Positions 25,358 through 33,968 of a stretch of DNA of 64,000 bases are shown here, piece by piece. Below the pieces are notes generated by a model. The model saw only the letters and a list, made by a program, of their open reading frames with translations. It was not told the origin of the DNA and made no database searches. Made by a program: the position numbers and the translations under genes. Source of the stretch: Bacteroides sp. (GTDB lineage: Bacteria; Bacteroidota; Bacteroidia; Bacteroidales; Muribaculaceae). The number at the start of each line of letters is the position of its first letter. The first letter of the stretch is position 1. Where the stretch lies: assembly GCA_023663525.1 (NCBI GenBank), contig JAMPHF010000001.1, positions 246,109 to 310,108 of the forward strand, written 5' to 3'.

Positions 25358-25585
25358 ATGAATACAGCACTTAGAATTAACAAAGCCCGCGAAGCTCTCA
25401 CAAATAGCAAGGTACGCTCAATCGAATTTTACAAAGATGGTTCGGGGGCAACATTTTACTATACAGACCCGACAGGAGACCACGGGCTGCCTTGCTCAGT
25501 CGCATCGTCATTCAACATCGCAGACACGATGAAGATTATAGCCGGATTCCGTTTTAAGCAGCATGAACTCAATACTTGTTTCTAA
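25358..25585 (+). CDS. Small protein of unknown function
   Basis: This 75-residue protein includes VRSIEFYKDGSGATFYYTDPTGDHG and ends HELNTCF. It is 11 bases after its neighbour, in the same cassette, and has a leader similar to others here (ACCGCACTGAA before ATG). I recognise no family. Confidence 0.6.
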   Translation: MNTALRINKAREALTNSKVRSIEFYKDGSGATFYYTDPTGDHGLPCSVASSFNIADTMKIIAGFRFKQHELNTCF

Positions 25586-25602
25586 CCCTAAACTACAACG
25601 CA

Positions 25603-25833
25603 ATGAAAAAGACATATACCGTCATCCGTTCAAGACTTCGTGGTGAGCGAGAAGTCTCAGGTACTCTCGAAGAACTGACAGAATACTTCGGGTACACATT
25701 GGAAGTAGGTCATAGTTGGGATTCTCGCATACCTCTCAAACCACGCACAATCAAATCGCTCATCAACAATCTCAATAAGAGTTTCAGCATATCAGGACGC
25801 TATTACGATTGTGTATCCATGAAAGAAGCATAA
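25603..25833 (+). CDS. Small protein of unknown function
   Basis: This 76-residue protein is basic, with MKKTYTVIRSRLRGEREVSG, then TLEELTEYFGYTLEVG and KTIKSLINNLNKSF-like helices near the C-terminus. The leader CTACAACGCA precedes the ATG exactly as in the next gene. An upstream TTG in frame is less likely. No family is recognised. Confidence 0.6.
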   Translation: MKKTYTVIRSRLRGEREVSGTLEELTEYFGYTLEVGHSWDSRIPLKPRTIKSLINNLNKSFSISGRYYDCVSMKEA

Positions 25834-25861
25834 TAATAACATCATCATAAACTACAACGCA

Positions 25862-26770
25862 ATGAATACAGAATCAATTTTTGAAAACAAAATGCTCGAC
25901 TTCGACAAGGCGAAAGTTCAGCAACTCACACTCAACCAACTGGAGCGTACACACCGAGAGAACGATGTATACGGCAATCCGCTCCGGGGAATCTATCACT
26001 TCGAGCTTCTTCAAACGCTCATCAACGAGTGCAACAAGGTCGGCTACAATGTCGAGGTGTACGACCTCTTTGCCGCACAGAACAAAGACCGTAACACTCC
26101 AGGAGTCGTGTTGCTTCCGCAAGTGGAAGCTATCCACGGAGAAAGAGCTTTTGAAGCTCACATCCTGCGACGTGTGTTCGCAAACATCCGTATCACTGAC
26201 TTCGATGATGAAGAAAAGACTACAAATCTCGCAGTCGCATTTCATCAGAAAGGCATTCAGGTCGGTTTCGGAAACATGGTGAAGATATGTCACAATCAGA
26301 CAATGCTCTGTGCTGACAAGTATATCGCCACTTACAATGAGCGAGGCAAGGGCAGGGGTGAAGCTATCTCGATACCGCAAGTTCTCGATGTCGTGAAGTC
26401 ATGGCTTGTTGACGCTCGTCAGATTATCATCACAGAACGTGAAAAGATTGAACGAATGAAAGAGATTGAGGTCGGGATTCAGCAAGCCATGCTCTTGATC
26501 GGGATGCTGACTGCTATCCGTGTCAAGTGTGATTCAGCGTACCAGACAATCAAACTCAATCAGACATATCCGCTGAATCAGGCTCAAATTACCCGATTCA
26601 CTGAAAGTCTGCTCCTGAAGTACGATGAATCTGGCAGAGTATCTGCATGGGATTTATACAACGCTGCGACCGACCTCTATAAAGCGGACGCAATGGATAT
26701 TCCGGCACTCATGCCCCAAAACCGTGCAATGGTGAGATTCCTTGACGAGCAATTACATTTCGATAACTAA
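25862..26770 (+). CDS. Phage protein resembling DUF3871/DUF932 families
   Basis: A 302-residue protein, the largest of the first half of the cassette. The middle (TNLAVAFHQKGIQVGFGNMVKICHNQTML) followed by a helical part (VLDVVKSWLVDARQIIITEREKIERM) recalls DUF932/DUF3871 proteins, common on Bacteroidota mobile elements. Some members of that broad group are plasmid or phage replication or anti-defence proteins, but no function can be assigned here. The leader CTACAACGCA is shared with the preceding gene. The family resemblance is from memory. Confidence 0.6.
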   Translation: MNTESIFENKMLDFDKAKVQQLTLNQLERTHRENDVYGNPLRGIYHFELLQTLINECNKVGYNVEVYDLFAAQNKDRNTPGVVLLPQVEAIHGERAFEAHILRRVFANIRITDFDDEEKTTNLAVAFHQKGIQVGFGNMVKICHNQTMLCADKYIATYNERGKGRGEAISIPQVLDVVKSWLVDARQIIITEREKIERMKEIEVGIQQAMLLIGMLTAIRVKCDSAYQTIKLNQTYPLNQAQITRFTESLLLKYDESGRVSAWDLYNAATDLYKADAMDIPALMPQNRAMVRFLDEQLHFDN

Positions 26771-26830
26771 ATCATCAACAAGCGAGGGGTGGCAAGCTCC
26801 GTCACCTCTCGCACTAAAATAAGCCAAACA

Positions 26831-27004
26831 ATGAGACACTTCATCGTTCAAATAAGAGAAGTTGGTCGCTCTCACATCATCGAGAGTGAATACAAAGGAG
26901 AGATAGACCGCAAAGGCATAATCGAATTTTACGGACTTAAACAGCCGGATGTGGAATGGTATAACATCATCGAAGTAACAGATAAAGACAATGAACAGAT
27001 TTAA
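26831..27004 (+). CDS. Small protein of unknown function
   Basis: This 57-residue protein (MRHFIVQIREVGRSHIIESE start, ending KDNEQI) is short and mainly beta. It overlaps the next gene by 14 bases. It could be a small phage regulator. Nothing more can be said. Confidence 0.5.
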   Translation: MRHFIVQIREVGRSHIIESEYKGEIDRKGIIEFYGLKQPDVEWYNIIEVTDKDNEQI

Positions 27005-27239
27005 TCTACCTGAGACAATGGAAGCTGCCCGAAAGTGGGTAGCGGATGGCAAGCCGTGTACTTCAACCTATGGGCTTGCGTATCGCGGAGCCGGACAAGG
27101 ACGCATCAGTCAAGCCGAAGCCGAGGAAAAAATCAAGTGCCACACATGGGGCATGGGATTCTACACGCTGTTTTGGCGAGAGTTTGATGGCGAAACGGTT
27201 CTCAATTTTACAGAATATGGAGAAAATGACCTTTACTAA
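26991..27239 (+). CDS. Small conserved-looking protein
   Basis: This 82-residue protein contains PETMEAARKWVADGKPCTST, then GLAYRGAGQGRISQAEAEEKI and WGMGFYTLFWREFDGETVL. The compact Trp/Gly-rich middle suggests a folded small domain. It overlaps its neighbours and is in the same cassette. The family is unknown. Confidence 0.55.
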   Translation: MNRFNLPETMEAARKWVADGKPCTSTYGLAYRGAGQGRISQAEAEEKIKCHTWGMGFYTLFWREFDGETVLNFTEYGENDLY

Positions 27240-27250
27240 GCGACTGGAAA

Positions 27251-27634
27251 ATGAAAAAGGCTCAAATTATACGAACAGGCGCAATCGTGTCGATTGACAC
27301 CTCGATAGAGAGCAAGAACGGTACTCTGTGGCACGTTTACGGTACACAGAACTACATTCTCGAAGACGAATTGAGATTCTTGAATCTCGACAGTATATGG
27401 GATTTCATCATGGTATGGCATCCGAACTATAACCATAGCGATGAAATAGCATGGATTGATGACCTCGATTGCGCTCTTGATAACGAGTGCGATGAAGAAA
27501 AGCTCTCTCGCATCATTCAACAATGGGGAGCAACTACCGAAGAATGGATTCGTCATAAATCAGAGCTTGAAAAGCTCGTGTTCAGTGAAGCTCTCGATAA
27601 CTACTATCAAAATCTACGCGGTCATTACCTCTAA
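27251..27634 (+). CDS. Acidic protein of unknown function
   Basis: This 127-residue acidic protein begins MKKAQIIRTGAIVSIDTSIE, has a Trp-rich middle (LDSIWDFIMVWHPNYNHSDE) and a helical C-terminus. It ends at a small hairpin (GGCTT/AAGCC). Small acidic proteins of this type in phages are often inhibitors or DNA mimics, but there is no direct evidence here. Confidence 0.55.
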   Translation: MKKAQIIRTGAIVSIDTSIESKNGTLWHVYGTQNYILEDELRFLNLDSIWDFIMVWHPNYNHSDEIAWIDDLDCALDNECDEEKLSRIIQQWGATTEEWIRHKSELEKLVFSEALDNYYQNLRGHYL

Positions 27635-27728
27635 GGCTTGAAAAGCCACGTTCCTTGCGGTTCTTTCAGTCAAATTGATGCAACACACATTTCATCGGTC
27701 AGGCAATCGAGAATCGCAAGGAAATTCG

Positions 27729-27736
27729 TAACTTTG
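27729..27736 (+). promoter_or_regulatory. Internal cassette promoter, -7 box TAACTTTG
   Basis: TAACTTTG matches TAnnTTTG in the 127-base gap before the second half of the cassette, and is identical to the -7 boxes at 25036 and 56001. The -33 region is weak. It would give the ADP-ribosylglycohydrolase and its three neighbours their own transcript. Confidence 0.5.
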
Positions 27737-27761
27737 CAATATCCTAAGTTTCAACGCAATT

Positions 27762-27998
27762 ATGGACTCGTCAAAAGTAGTACATATCCATTTCAAAGAG
27801 CCTTTTATCGGGATGACCGACCTCTATTTCGGTTCTCTCAAGGCTATCTACGACCAAGTGCCGGAAGATATTGTCGGCATAAAATACAAGTCACTCACAA
27901 ATGCCATTCGTGGCAGGGATTGTTATGAGAATAAGAACTGCGTCATCCGCATAGGCGAGTTGATGCGTAAGTCAAACATCAGAAGTAAATCGGAGTAA
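27762..27998 (+). CDS. Small protein of unknown function
   Basis: This 78-residue protein includes KVVHIHFKEPFIGMTDLYFGS and LKAIYDQVPEDIVGI, ending in a basic tail. The first half pattern (short strand, then helix) resembles small phage regulatory proteins seen near other Bacteroidota elements. The leader TTTCAACGCAATT precedes the ATG. The function is unknown. Confidence 0.6.
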   Translation: MDSSKVVHIHFKEPFIGMTDLYFGSLKAIYDQVPEDIVGIKYKSLTNAIRGRDCYENKNCVIRIGELMRKSNIRSKSE

Positions 27999-28240
27999 TG
28001 ATAAAACGAAATAAGATATGGGATAGAACATTCAGCGAAGACCGCAATCATATCATTTTATCGTATAATGGATTGCGTGACTTGCAGATACAATGCTTTT
28101 TCCATTGGAATAAAGATAGGGCTGTTAATGTAAAAGTTAATGGCATAGAATTAAAGCCAACTCCAAAAATTAAGACTTTCAATGAGTTTAAACATTGGGT
28201 GGGCGATAACATAGAACGACTCGATAAATATATAACTTAA
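27998..28240 (+). CDS. Small protein of unknown function
   Basis: This 80-residue basic protein overlaps the stop of the preceding gene and stops directly at the start of the ADP-ribosylglycohydrolase gene, so the three are likely translated together. N-terminal Lys/Arg-rich segment, then NHIILSYNGLRDLQIQCFFH. The family is unknown. Confidence 0.55.
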   Translation: MIKRNKIWDRTFSEDRNHIILSYNGLRDLQIQCFFHWNKDRAVNVKVNGIELKPTPKIKTFNEFKHWVGDNIERLDKYIT

Positions 28241-29023
28241 ATGATAGGAGCAATAATAGGCGATATAGCCGGTTCTCGTTTTGAGTTTAATAATACTCAC
28301 GATTATAATTTTCAGATATTCCATCCTGATTGCAATTATACAGATGACACAATCTGCTCGGTGGCGGTCGCAGATGCAATCCTACGGGACATTGACTACA
28401 AAGATAGTCTCTTGTATTGGTGTCGCAAATATCCGTGTCCTATGGGGGCTTATGGTGGTTCATTCTCTCGGTGGATTCATTCTGCGAATCCACAACCGTA
28501 TAACTCGTTTGGCAATGGAGCGGCAATGCGTGTGTCGCCGGTGGCATGGGCTTTCAATAGTGAGCCGGACGTGATTCGACAAGCGATGATGACGGCACTG
28601 CCGTCACACAATCACCCTGACGGCATAATAGGAGCTTCTGCTGTCGCTTTATTGATTTTTTACAATCGACAAGTAAGAGACCGTAGCAATTGCGATGTTA
28701 TATGCGATGATATGATGACACACTACTACGGAGCGCATTTCAATTGGAAAAGCAACTTGCCGAAGCCGGGTGTGTTCGATGAAACGTGTCAGGGTTGTGT
28801 ACCTCTTGCGTGGGAGATTGCTAAAGATAGTCGCTCATTCGAGGATGCAATTCGTAATGCAGTCGCTTATGGCGGCGATTCTGACACACTCGGAGCAATC
28901 GTCGGCTCGATTGCCGAAGCAAGATTCGGAGTGCCGGTTCAGATGCAGAAAGTGGCAATGAATATGCTCCCTGCCGATATGCTTAAAGTTGTAGTAAAAT
29001 TCATACAAAAATATCAGCACTAA
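28241..29023 (+). CDS. ADP-ribosylglycohydrolase (ARH/DraG family)
   Basis: A 260-residue enzyme that would remove ADP-ribose from a modified protein or nucleic acid. It shows the complete family signature: GAIIGDIAGSRFE (residues 3-15), the metal-binding YTDDT (33-37), NSFGNGAAMRVSP (about 89-101), SHNHPDGIIGASA and the second metal site GGDSDT (211-216). It is the third gene of the second half-cassette and converges, across a shared terminator, on the MuF-ADP-ribosyltransferase gene. That pairing suggests an antidote or a modification-reversal role; it might also counter host ADP-ribosyl defences. The substrate cannot be told from sequence. Confidence 0.93.
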   Translation: MIGAIIGDIAGSRFEFNNTHDYNFQIFHPDCNYTDDTICSVAVADAILRDIDYKDSLLYWCRKYPCPMGAYGGSFSRWIHSANPQPYNSFGNGAAMRVSPVAWAFNSEPDVIRQAMMTALPSHNHPDGIIGASAVALLIFYNRQVRDRSNCDVICDDMMTHYYGAHFNWKSNLPKPGVFDETCQGCVPLAWEIAKDSRSFEDAIRNAVAYGGDSDTLGAIVGSIAEARFGVPVQMQKVAMNMLPADMLKVVVKFIQKYQH

Positions 29024-29364
29024 TGAATAAAAATGACTTACTAAGGTTCTGCCGGTATTACCACTGCGAGAATGAAAATCCTTTTAGATCTGGAGATAAG
29101 TCTTTGCTGTGGGATTATGAGCGCAAATGGGTTGACATGACACAATCAAGTTTATCAAAGAATCGAGATTCAGAATCAACAGATGTTTTTGGTGATATGC
29201 TCGATGACTATGTTAATGCCGGCCTTGCCCAATTTGAATCGCATGACAATACTCCGGCAACGCTGAAAGCTCTACTCTTTAATCGCTACTGTTATTGGAA
29301 TAGTGGGTCAATGCTTGATTGCGTACCGGGATTCAAGCAATTCTACAAAGAGAACTATCGTTGA
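29023..29364 (+). CDS. Small protein downstream of the hydrolase
   Basis: This 113-residue protein overlaps the stop of the hydrolase gene, so it is probably made with it. It has Trp/Tyr-rich helical sequence (LLWDYERKWVDMTQSSLS, MLDDYVNAGLAQFES, LKALLFNRYCYWNSG). The family is unknown. It could be an immunity or accessory protein. It ends just inside the bidirectional terminator. Confidence 0.6.
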   Translation: MNKNDLLRFCRYYHCENENPFRSGDKSLLWDYERKWVDMTQSSLSKNRDSESTDVFGDMLDDYVNAGLAQFESHDNTPATLKALLFNRYCYWNSGSMLDCVPGFKQFYKENYR

Positions 29365-29393
29365 GAAAGAGCCTCGTGCATGAGGCTCTTTCT
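29364..29393. terminator. Bidirectional terminator between convergent genes
   Basis: Perfect 12-base arms (29364-29375 and 29382-29393) with a 6-base loop carry A/T-rich outer ends. It lies between the convergent plus-strand cassette and the minus-strand MuF gene and would stop both. Confidence 0.9.
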
Positions 29394-29394
29394 G

Positions 29395-32259
29395 TCATTT
29401 GAAAGGATAACCACCGACATAGGGGAAAGTCACTGGCTTCTGTTCGATAATATCAACATCAACAAACCATGTTCCGCTATCGTCTTTCTTTATTTTCGTG
29501 ATTCTGAATTTCGTTCCTCGCTGAATGAGAATCTCGCTCTCTTTGCCGAAAGACACTTGTTCGTCATCACCATTCCAGTTTTTACCTGAGCCTGCTCCGA
29601 AAGCTGAAAACGGCTCACAGTACATTGCTTTAGTGCCTTTCGGAGCATAAATATTGAAAATTACACTGCCACTAAAACCTTTGCCTTTAGCAACTCCGGC
29701 AGACCAAAAAGCACCCTCGACACCCTCTGCGCCTATTAATGCCATAATCTCATCGTCTGTCGCTGTCGCATAATTTGACAATCCGAACTTCTTCAATGCA
29801 ACTAAGCCGTCTCCACGTTGCAGCCACATATCGAAGTCATAGGTCGATTTATCAATAATGCTCTCGATTAAGGGGATTCGTTTCAATCCTCGTTGTGCTT
29901 TTGTTTCTGAGCCGTAGTAAGTCAGACCGCGCAATGGTTCATTGATATTGTGATATTCCTCAGTATATCCATAAATCGCATTACGCTCACTTTGACTTGC
30001 AGCTTTCCAAACAGTTCCGCAATTGGCTCTGAGTTTACTGTCAGCTTCAGCGGTGTCCTTAGCCCACATTGCTGCGTCTCTGCGTTCTTGCGTGTAGGCT
30101 TCATCTCCGAATTGTTCGGATGTAGTTTTGATTGCTTTCTTCTCGGCATTTTTAGCTGCTGCCTTTTCTTGTAGAGCTTTACGTTTCTCCGCATAGTCGA
30201 GCTTTCCTTTGACAAGTGACATATCTGCTCCCGAACTAAGCAATGATTCTGCTTCTGAGACAGCCTTTGATATAGTGGTCGCTTTCGGATGCTCTGCGAT
30301 ATATGCTTTCAGAACTGATATTTGCTGTTGAGCGGACTTGACTGCGATATTGTAGTTGACTTCTTCGAGCTTTTTCAGGTATGCAGACTGAGACACTTTC
30401 CATGTCGCGTATTTAGATTGTACTCCGTGCATATTGCCACCGAGGAAGTCGATTGCTTCAAATTTGAGTTTCTTGGCAAGTTCTTCATCGGATAGGTATG
30501 ACCAATCTGCGAGTTTCTTCTTGACGGCATTATGGACTTGAATCAGTTCCGACATTGAGAACTGTTTGTGCCACTCGTGAACGTCAGGAATTAGATTCGA
30601 GAGCGATGCTTCTTGCTTCTTCATCGCCAACACGGATTGAGCCAATGAGCGAGTTTCCTGATTAATCAGAGCAATATTGCCTGACTTCAATGCCTTGTTC
30701 AATGCTTCGATGTCGATTTCTCCGTAAGTGGTAGCCACTTTCGCCACGTTTCCGGCTGTAATCTTGATTTGCTTCTGTTTCGCGGAAAGAGCGAGAGCAA
30801 GCTGCCTTGTCTCTGATTGAATGAATGACGAATCGCCTGATGATAATGCCGTGGTGAGTGCGCTCGTGTCGATATTCATGCCGTTAAATCGGCTTGATAC
30901 GACACCGAGAACATTGTTCGCAGTAGCATTGATTCTCTCCACTCTGATACGTTCTGCTTCTGCGGCCGCTTTCTCCTGTGCGATGCGTTCTTGACGCTCC
31001 TGCCAACTGAGCTTGATTTTTTCGATGTCCTCAGGGGTTCGCGCTTCATGCCTTTTCTCGGCAATTTCAAGCGGTGAGAGCTTCTTTAATTCCGGGTGAA
31101 GTATCTCGTCAATCGCTCGTGCGTTATTGCGGATAAAGTACGGATCTGAGCCTCTACTGCGAGATGCAATGATATTATCCTCATTATCCCTGACCCATGT
31201 CTTAAATTCGTCAGGATAGTCTTTGATTTGACGCTTCCTGCATTTGTCATGCAGGACACGCTCCCAATCCTCGCCCTTGAAAAAAGCGTCATTCATCTCT
31301 GCCATCACATCATCTTCAACGAGAATCGGAGTGACGAAACAGAAGCACTGAGGATGCCAACCATCGAAAACAAAGTCTTTAGGGTAATCTCCTGCAAGTG
31401 TGTCGCAAATATCACGCTTCGGATGATTACGCGATAACTGCACTCGCTGACCGATGACAAAATCCATATCAGCCCACCGTTCATTGTCGGCTCTGCGGTA
31501 TGCTATGTTTGTCTCGGTACGAGCGACACGCATAGCGTTTTGTGCTGATGACTTGTAATAACCCGCCCCCGTCCATTGGTCTTTGTAGCTGCTCTTGTCG
31601 TAGTCAATCCAAGTCACTTTGCCGGTGTCCGGGTCTTTCACTCGTTTCTTCCATTTACGCTTCCACTCGCCCGACTCCGGGTCTTTGTAACGGAATCTGC
31701 GAAACATTAAATCGGGGTCGTTGAGATACAGACGGACTTTGCGAGACATTGAAGCCGCTGATTCTCCCTCCCCGACAGATACGGTGATTGCCACTTCCAT
31801 TTCGTCACGGAGTTGACGGACGGATTTCCACACACGTTGAGACAGATTCAGACCTCGCTCACTGCGATTGATGAAAGCCGTCATCGCCGCATTATTTCGT
31901 TCAGTCCATGCGGTAAACTCCGGCGATTCGAGAACTGATTTACCGAAATGGGATTTAACAAGTGTGTCGCACTCTGTGTTGGCTTGCGCCCATTCAAGAC
32001 GGATTCCTCGCTCGATTGCCATAGTCGCAGTCGCATGAAGTTGCCGTAACAATCGCTCGACCTCTTTCTGTTTCTTTATGCTTTCTGCATCGAAAGAAAA
32101 CATCTCTCCATCGTCAAGATGTGGCACGGATTTATTCAGTGCGAGTATCTGATTGACTGTTGCGGCAAACAGTGTGCGCACACGCTCGGCATAGGCTTCG
32201 GTGCGCTTGATTCGCGCCAAAGTCAGAGCTTTCATATCTGTCTTTTTCAGACTTGCCAT
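29395..32259 (-). CDS. MuF minor head protein with C-terminal ADP-ribosyltransferase
   Basis: A 954-residue protein. N-terminal part (to ~330) is a MuF/SPP1 gp7-type domain: AMRVARTETNIAYRRADNERW (from ~245) and GWHPQCFCFVTPIL (~305). The middle (~400-740) is helical coiled coil. The C-terminal ~190 residues have the ADP-ribosyltransferase pattern: EPLRGLTYYG (Arg, ~776), GAFWSAGVAKGKGFSG (Ser motif, ~850) and GKESEILIQRGTKFRI with the catalytic ExE (~910). MuF proteins enter the head near the portal, so the toxin could be injected with DNA. It follows the portal gene and a small gene and is the last gene of the terminase block. Confidence 0.9.
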   Translation of the reverse strand: MASLKKTDMKALTLARIKRTEAYAERVRTLFAATVNQILALNKSVPHLDDGEMFSFDAESIKKQKEVERLLRQLHATATMAIERGIRLEWAQANTECDTLVKSHFGKSVLESPEFTAWTERNNAAMTAFINRSERGLNLSQRVWKSVRQLRDEMEVAITVSVGEGESAASMSRKVRLYLNDPDLMFRRFRYKDPESGEWKRKWKKRVKDPDTGKVTWIDYDKSSYKDQWTGAGYYKSSAQNAMRVARTETNIAYRRADNERWADMDFVIGQRVQLSRNHPKRDICDTLAGDYPKDFVFDGWHPQCFCFVTPILVEDDVMAEMNDAFFKGEDWERVLHDKCRKRQIKDYPDEFKTWVRDNEDNIIASRSRGSDPYFIRNNARAIDEILHPELKKLSPLEIAEKRHEARTPEDIEKIKLSWQERQERIAQEKAAAEAERIRVERINATANNVLGVVSSRFNGMNIDTSALTTALSSGDSSFIQSETRQLALALSAKQKQIKITAGNVAKVATTYGEIDIEALNKALKSGNIALINQETRSLAQSVLAMKKQEASLSNLIPDVHEWHKQFSMSELIQVHNAVKKKLADWSYLSDEELAKKLKFEAIDFLGGNMHGVQSKYATWKVSQSAYLKKLEEVNYNIAVKSAQQQISVLKAYIAEHPKATTISKAVSEAESLLSSGADMSLVKGKLDYAEKRKALQEKAAAKNAEKKAIKTTSEQFGDEAYTQERRDAAMWAKDTAEADSKLRANCGTVWKAASQSERNAIYGYTEEYHNINEPLRGLTYYGSETKAQRGLKRIPLIESIIDKSTYDFDMWLQRGDGLVALKKFGLSNYATATDDEIMALIGAEGVEGAFWSAGVAKGKGFSGSVIFNIYAPKGTKAMYCEPFSAFGAGSGKNWNGDDEQVSFGKESEILIQRGTKFRITKIKKDDSGTWFVDVDIIEQKPVTFPYVGGYPFK

Positions 32260-32261
32260 AT

Positions 32262-32462
32262 TCAGTATTCTTCGGGGTAATAATCTTCGTCTACGACTTC
32301 GCTTGGAGCTTCAATAGGGTACTGTACGAATCCTATCGGACGGCGAGTTCCCTTAATCGTGTCAGTATATTCGGACGCATATACACAGATACCGAATACA
32401 ATCAATTCAGTCCTCGTCACGTCATCTGTTTCTGTAATTCGCTTCTTGATTAAGGGTCTCAT
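32262..32462 (-). CDS. Small head-gene-cluster protein
   Basis: This 66-residue protein lies between portal and MuF genes, overlaps the portal stop by 4 bases and ends acidic and Tyr-rich (SEVVDEDYYPEEY). Middle FGICVYASEYTDT is beta-like. The function is unknown. Confidence 0.55.
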   Translation of the reverse strand: MRPLIKKRITETDDVTRTELIVFGICVYASEYTDTIKGTRRPIGFVQYPIEAPSEVVDEDYYPEEY

Positions 32463-33964
32463 TTCTCGCCGGGCTTGTTTTTGGGGTCATCATCGTCCTC
32501 GTCATCATTTTCGTTTCCACCTGAAAATGATTGCGGCCCAATTCCGTCTGTGTCGTTGAATATGGATTGCTGTTGCTTCAACCGCTCATCGGCCTCAGAT
32601 TTTAGACGTTGTTTTTCGAGAACTACGTCAGTAATGAGAGGATTGCGCTCGATTGCTGTCTCATTCGACATGATTTCCGCATCGAGACAAGCTGCGATAT
32701 TCTTGATGTCGGTCTCGATGTCCTCACCAAACGGCTCTTGAAATTCATGTGCGACTTGTAGGTTCTCGCATTGCTCGTGTAGTGACACATCAAGGACATT
32801 GCCTATGATGGCCGTAATGAGTGAGCCGGTGCGGTCGAGCATTTCATCGTGTGTCTCTTTGCGCTTCGAGGCTTTGATGTCGGCTAACATCATTACAGTG
32901 CGGAGAGCCTTTGCCGATAACTGCGATATTGATTTCAGGGTGTCGAGCGTGATGTTCGGGGTGAATGACTTTGAGAGAATCTGCATTTGCAGCCATTCAA
33001 GCTCGTCTTTCTTCGATTGTGGGGCATTATCCCATGTGACGTATTTCATCGCCTTATCCACGCCCTCCTTGTCATTGGTGAACAATGTCTTTGCAGCTTC
33101 TTTTTTGTCGGGGAGATTCTTGATAAGCTCCGATGACATGATTGCAATCGGGTCTGCAAAGTAGTCGTTTGTGTCAGCAGTGCGAGACGCAATCATCTCC
33201 TCACGGTGTATTAGTTCCTCTACCCCTTGCCACTCTTTTTCTTGCTGAAAGAGAATGACAGGAATCTTGCCGATGAAGTTAGTCTCAGGCACGACATTCC
33301 ATCCGAGCGATTCTTTTGTGCATCTGTAAATGACTTCGGGCGTGTATATGTCGAAGTGATATACGACGTGGTCGTTCTTTTCACGGACATTATAACCCCA
33401 CGCCACTGAGATAAGATTCTCGTACTGGTCCCAACGGCAATATATCTCGTCACCCTTGCTTTTTGCGAGTACACGAATTTGCACGTCCGGCTGTCCGTCT
33501 TCATCCTTGAATACACGGAACAGCATTGCACTCTCTGTTTCCTTACCGGCGAGACGTTTGCACTGTCGAATCTTGCTGTCGAATCGGGTACGTTTCAGAA
33601 CGTCCTGAAATTTAGCAAAAGCGTCATCAGTCCCTTCAGATAGTTGCGACCACTTGACAGGACGGCCATACAGGAACACAAGTGCGATTTCGTTGATGTA
33701 TGCCTGATAAGGCACAGGGAGCTTCCACACCGGCTCGAATCTGCGCTTGTTGCCTTTTTTGTCTGTGATTAGCTTCGGTTCTCGCTTCATAACCTCATGA
33801 GTGTCCGTTTCATATTCACGGATAGCGGCAAGTGCTTCGTTACCGCGAGTTGTCATGTGCGACTTGATTGCCGAGATGTCTCTCGCCGCAAGCAGTTCGT
33901 CAAACTCCTGCTTACGCCCTACAATCTGATTGATGTAGTTTGTGATAAATTGAAAAAGTTGCAT
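32459..33964 (-). CDS. Portal protein (SPP1 gp6-like)
   Basis: This 501-residue protein is in the canonical place after the large terminase and before MuF. Motifs include DTHEVMKREPKLITDK, the WKLPVPYQAYINEIALVFLYG segment and KIPVILFQQEKEWQGVEELIHRE, with helical C-terminal parts (NITLDTLKSISQLSAKALRTVM) and an acidic tail. It forms the dodecameric DNA gate of the head. Confidence 0.88.
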   Translation of the reverse strand: MQLFQFITNYINQIVGRKQEFDELLAARDISAIKSHMTTRGNEALAAIREYETDTHEVMKREPKLITDKKGNKRRFEPVWKLPVPYQAYINEIALVFLYGRPVKWSQLSEGTDDAFAKFQDVLKRTRFDSKIRQCKRLAGKETESAMLFRVFKDEDGQPDVQIRVLAKSKGDEIYCRWDQYENLISVAWGYNVREKNDHVVYHFDIYTPEVIYRCTKESLGWNVVPETNFIGKIPVILFQQEKEWQGVEELIHREEMIASRTADTNDYFADPIAIMSSELIKNLPDKKEAAKTLFTNDKEGVDKAMKYVTWDNAPQSKKDELEWLQMQILSKSFTPNITLDTLKSISQLSAKALRTVMMLADIKASKRKETHDEMLDRTGSLITAIIGNVLDVSLHEQCENLQVAHEFQEPFGEDIETDIKNIAACLDAEIMSNETAIERNPLITDVVLEKQRLKSEADERLKQQQSIFNDTDGIGPQSFSGGNENDDEDDDDPKNKPGEK

Positions 33965-33968
33965 ATCG

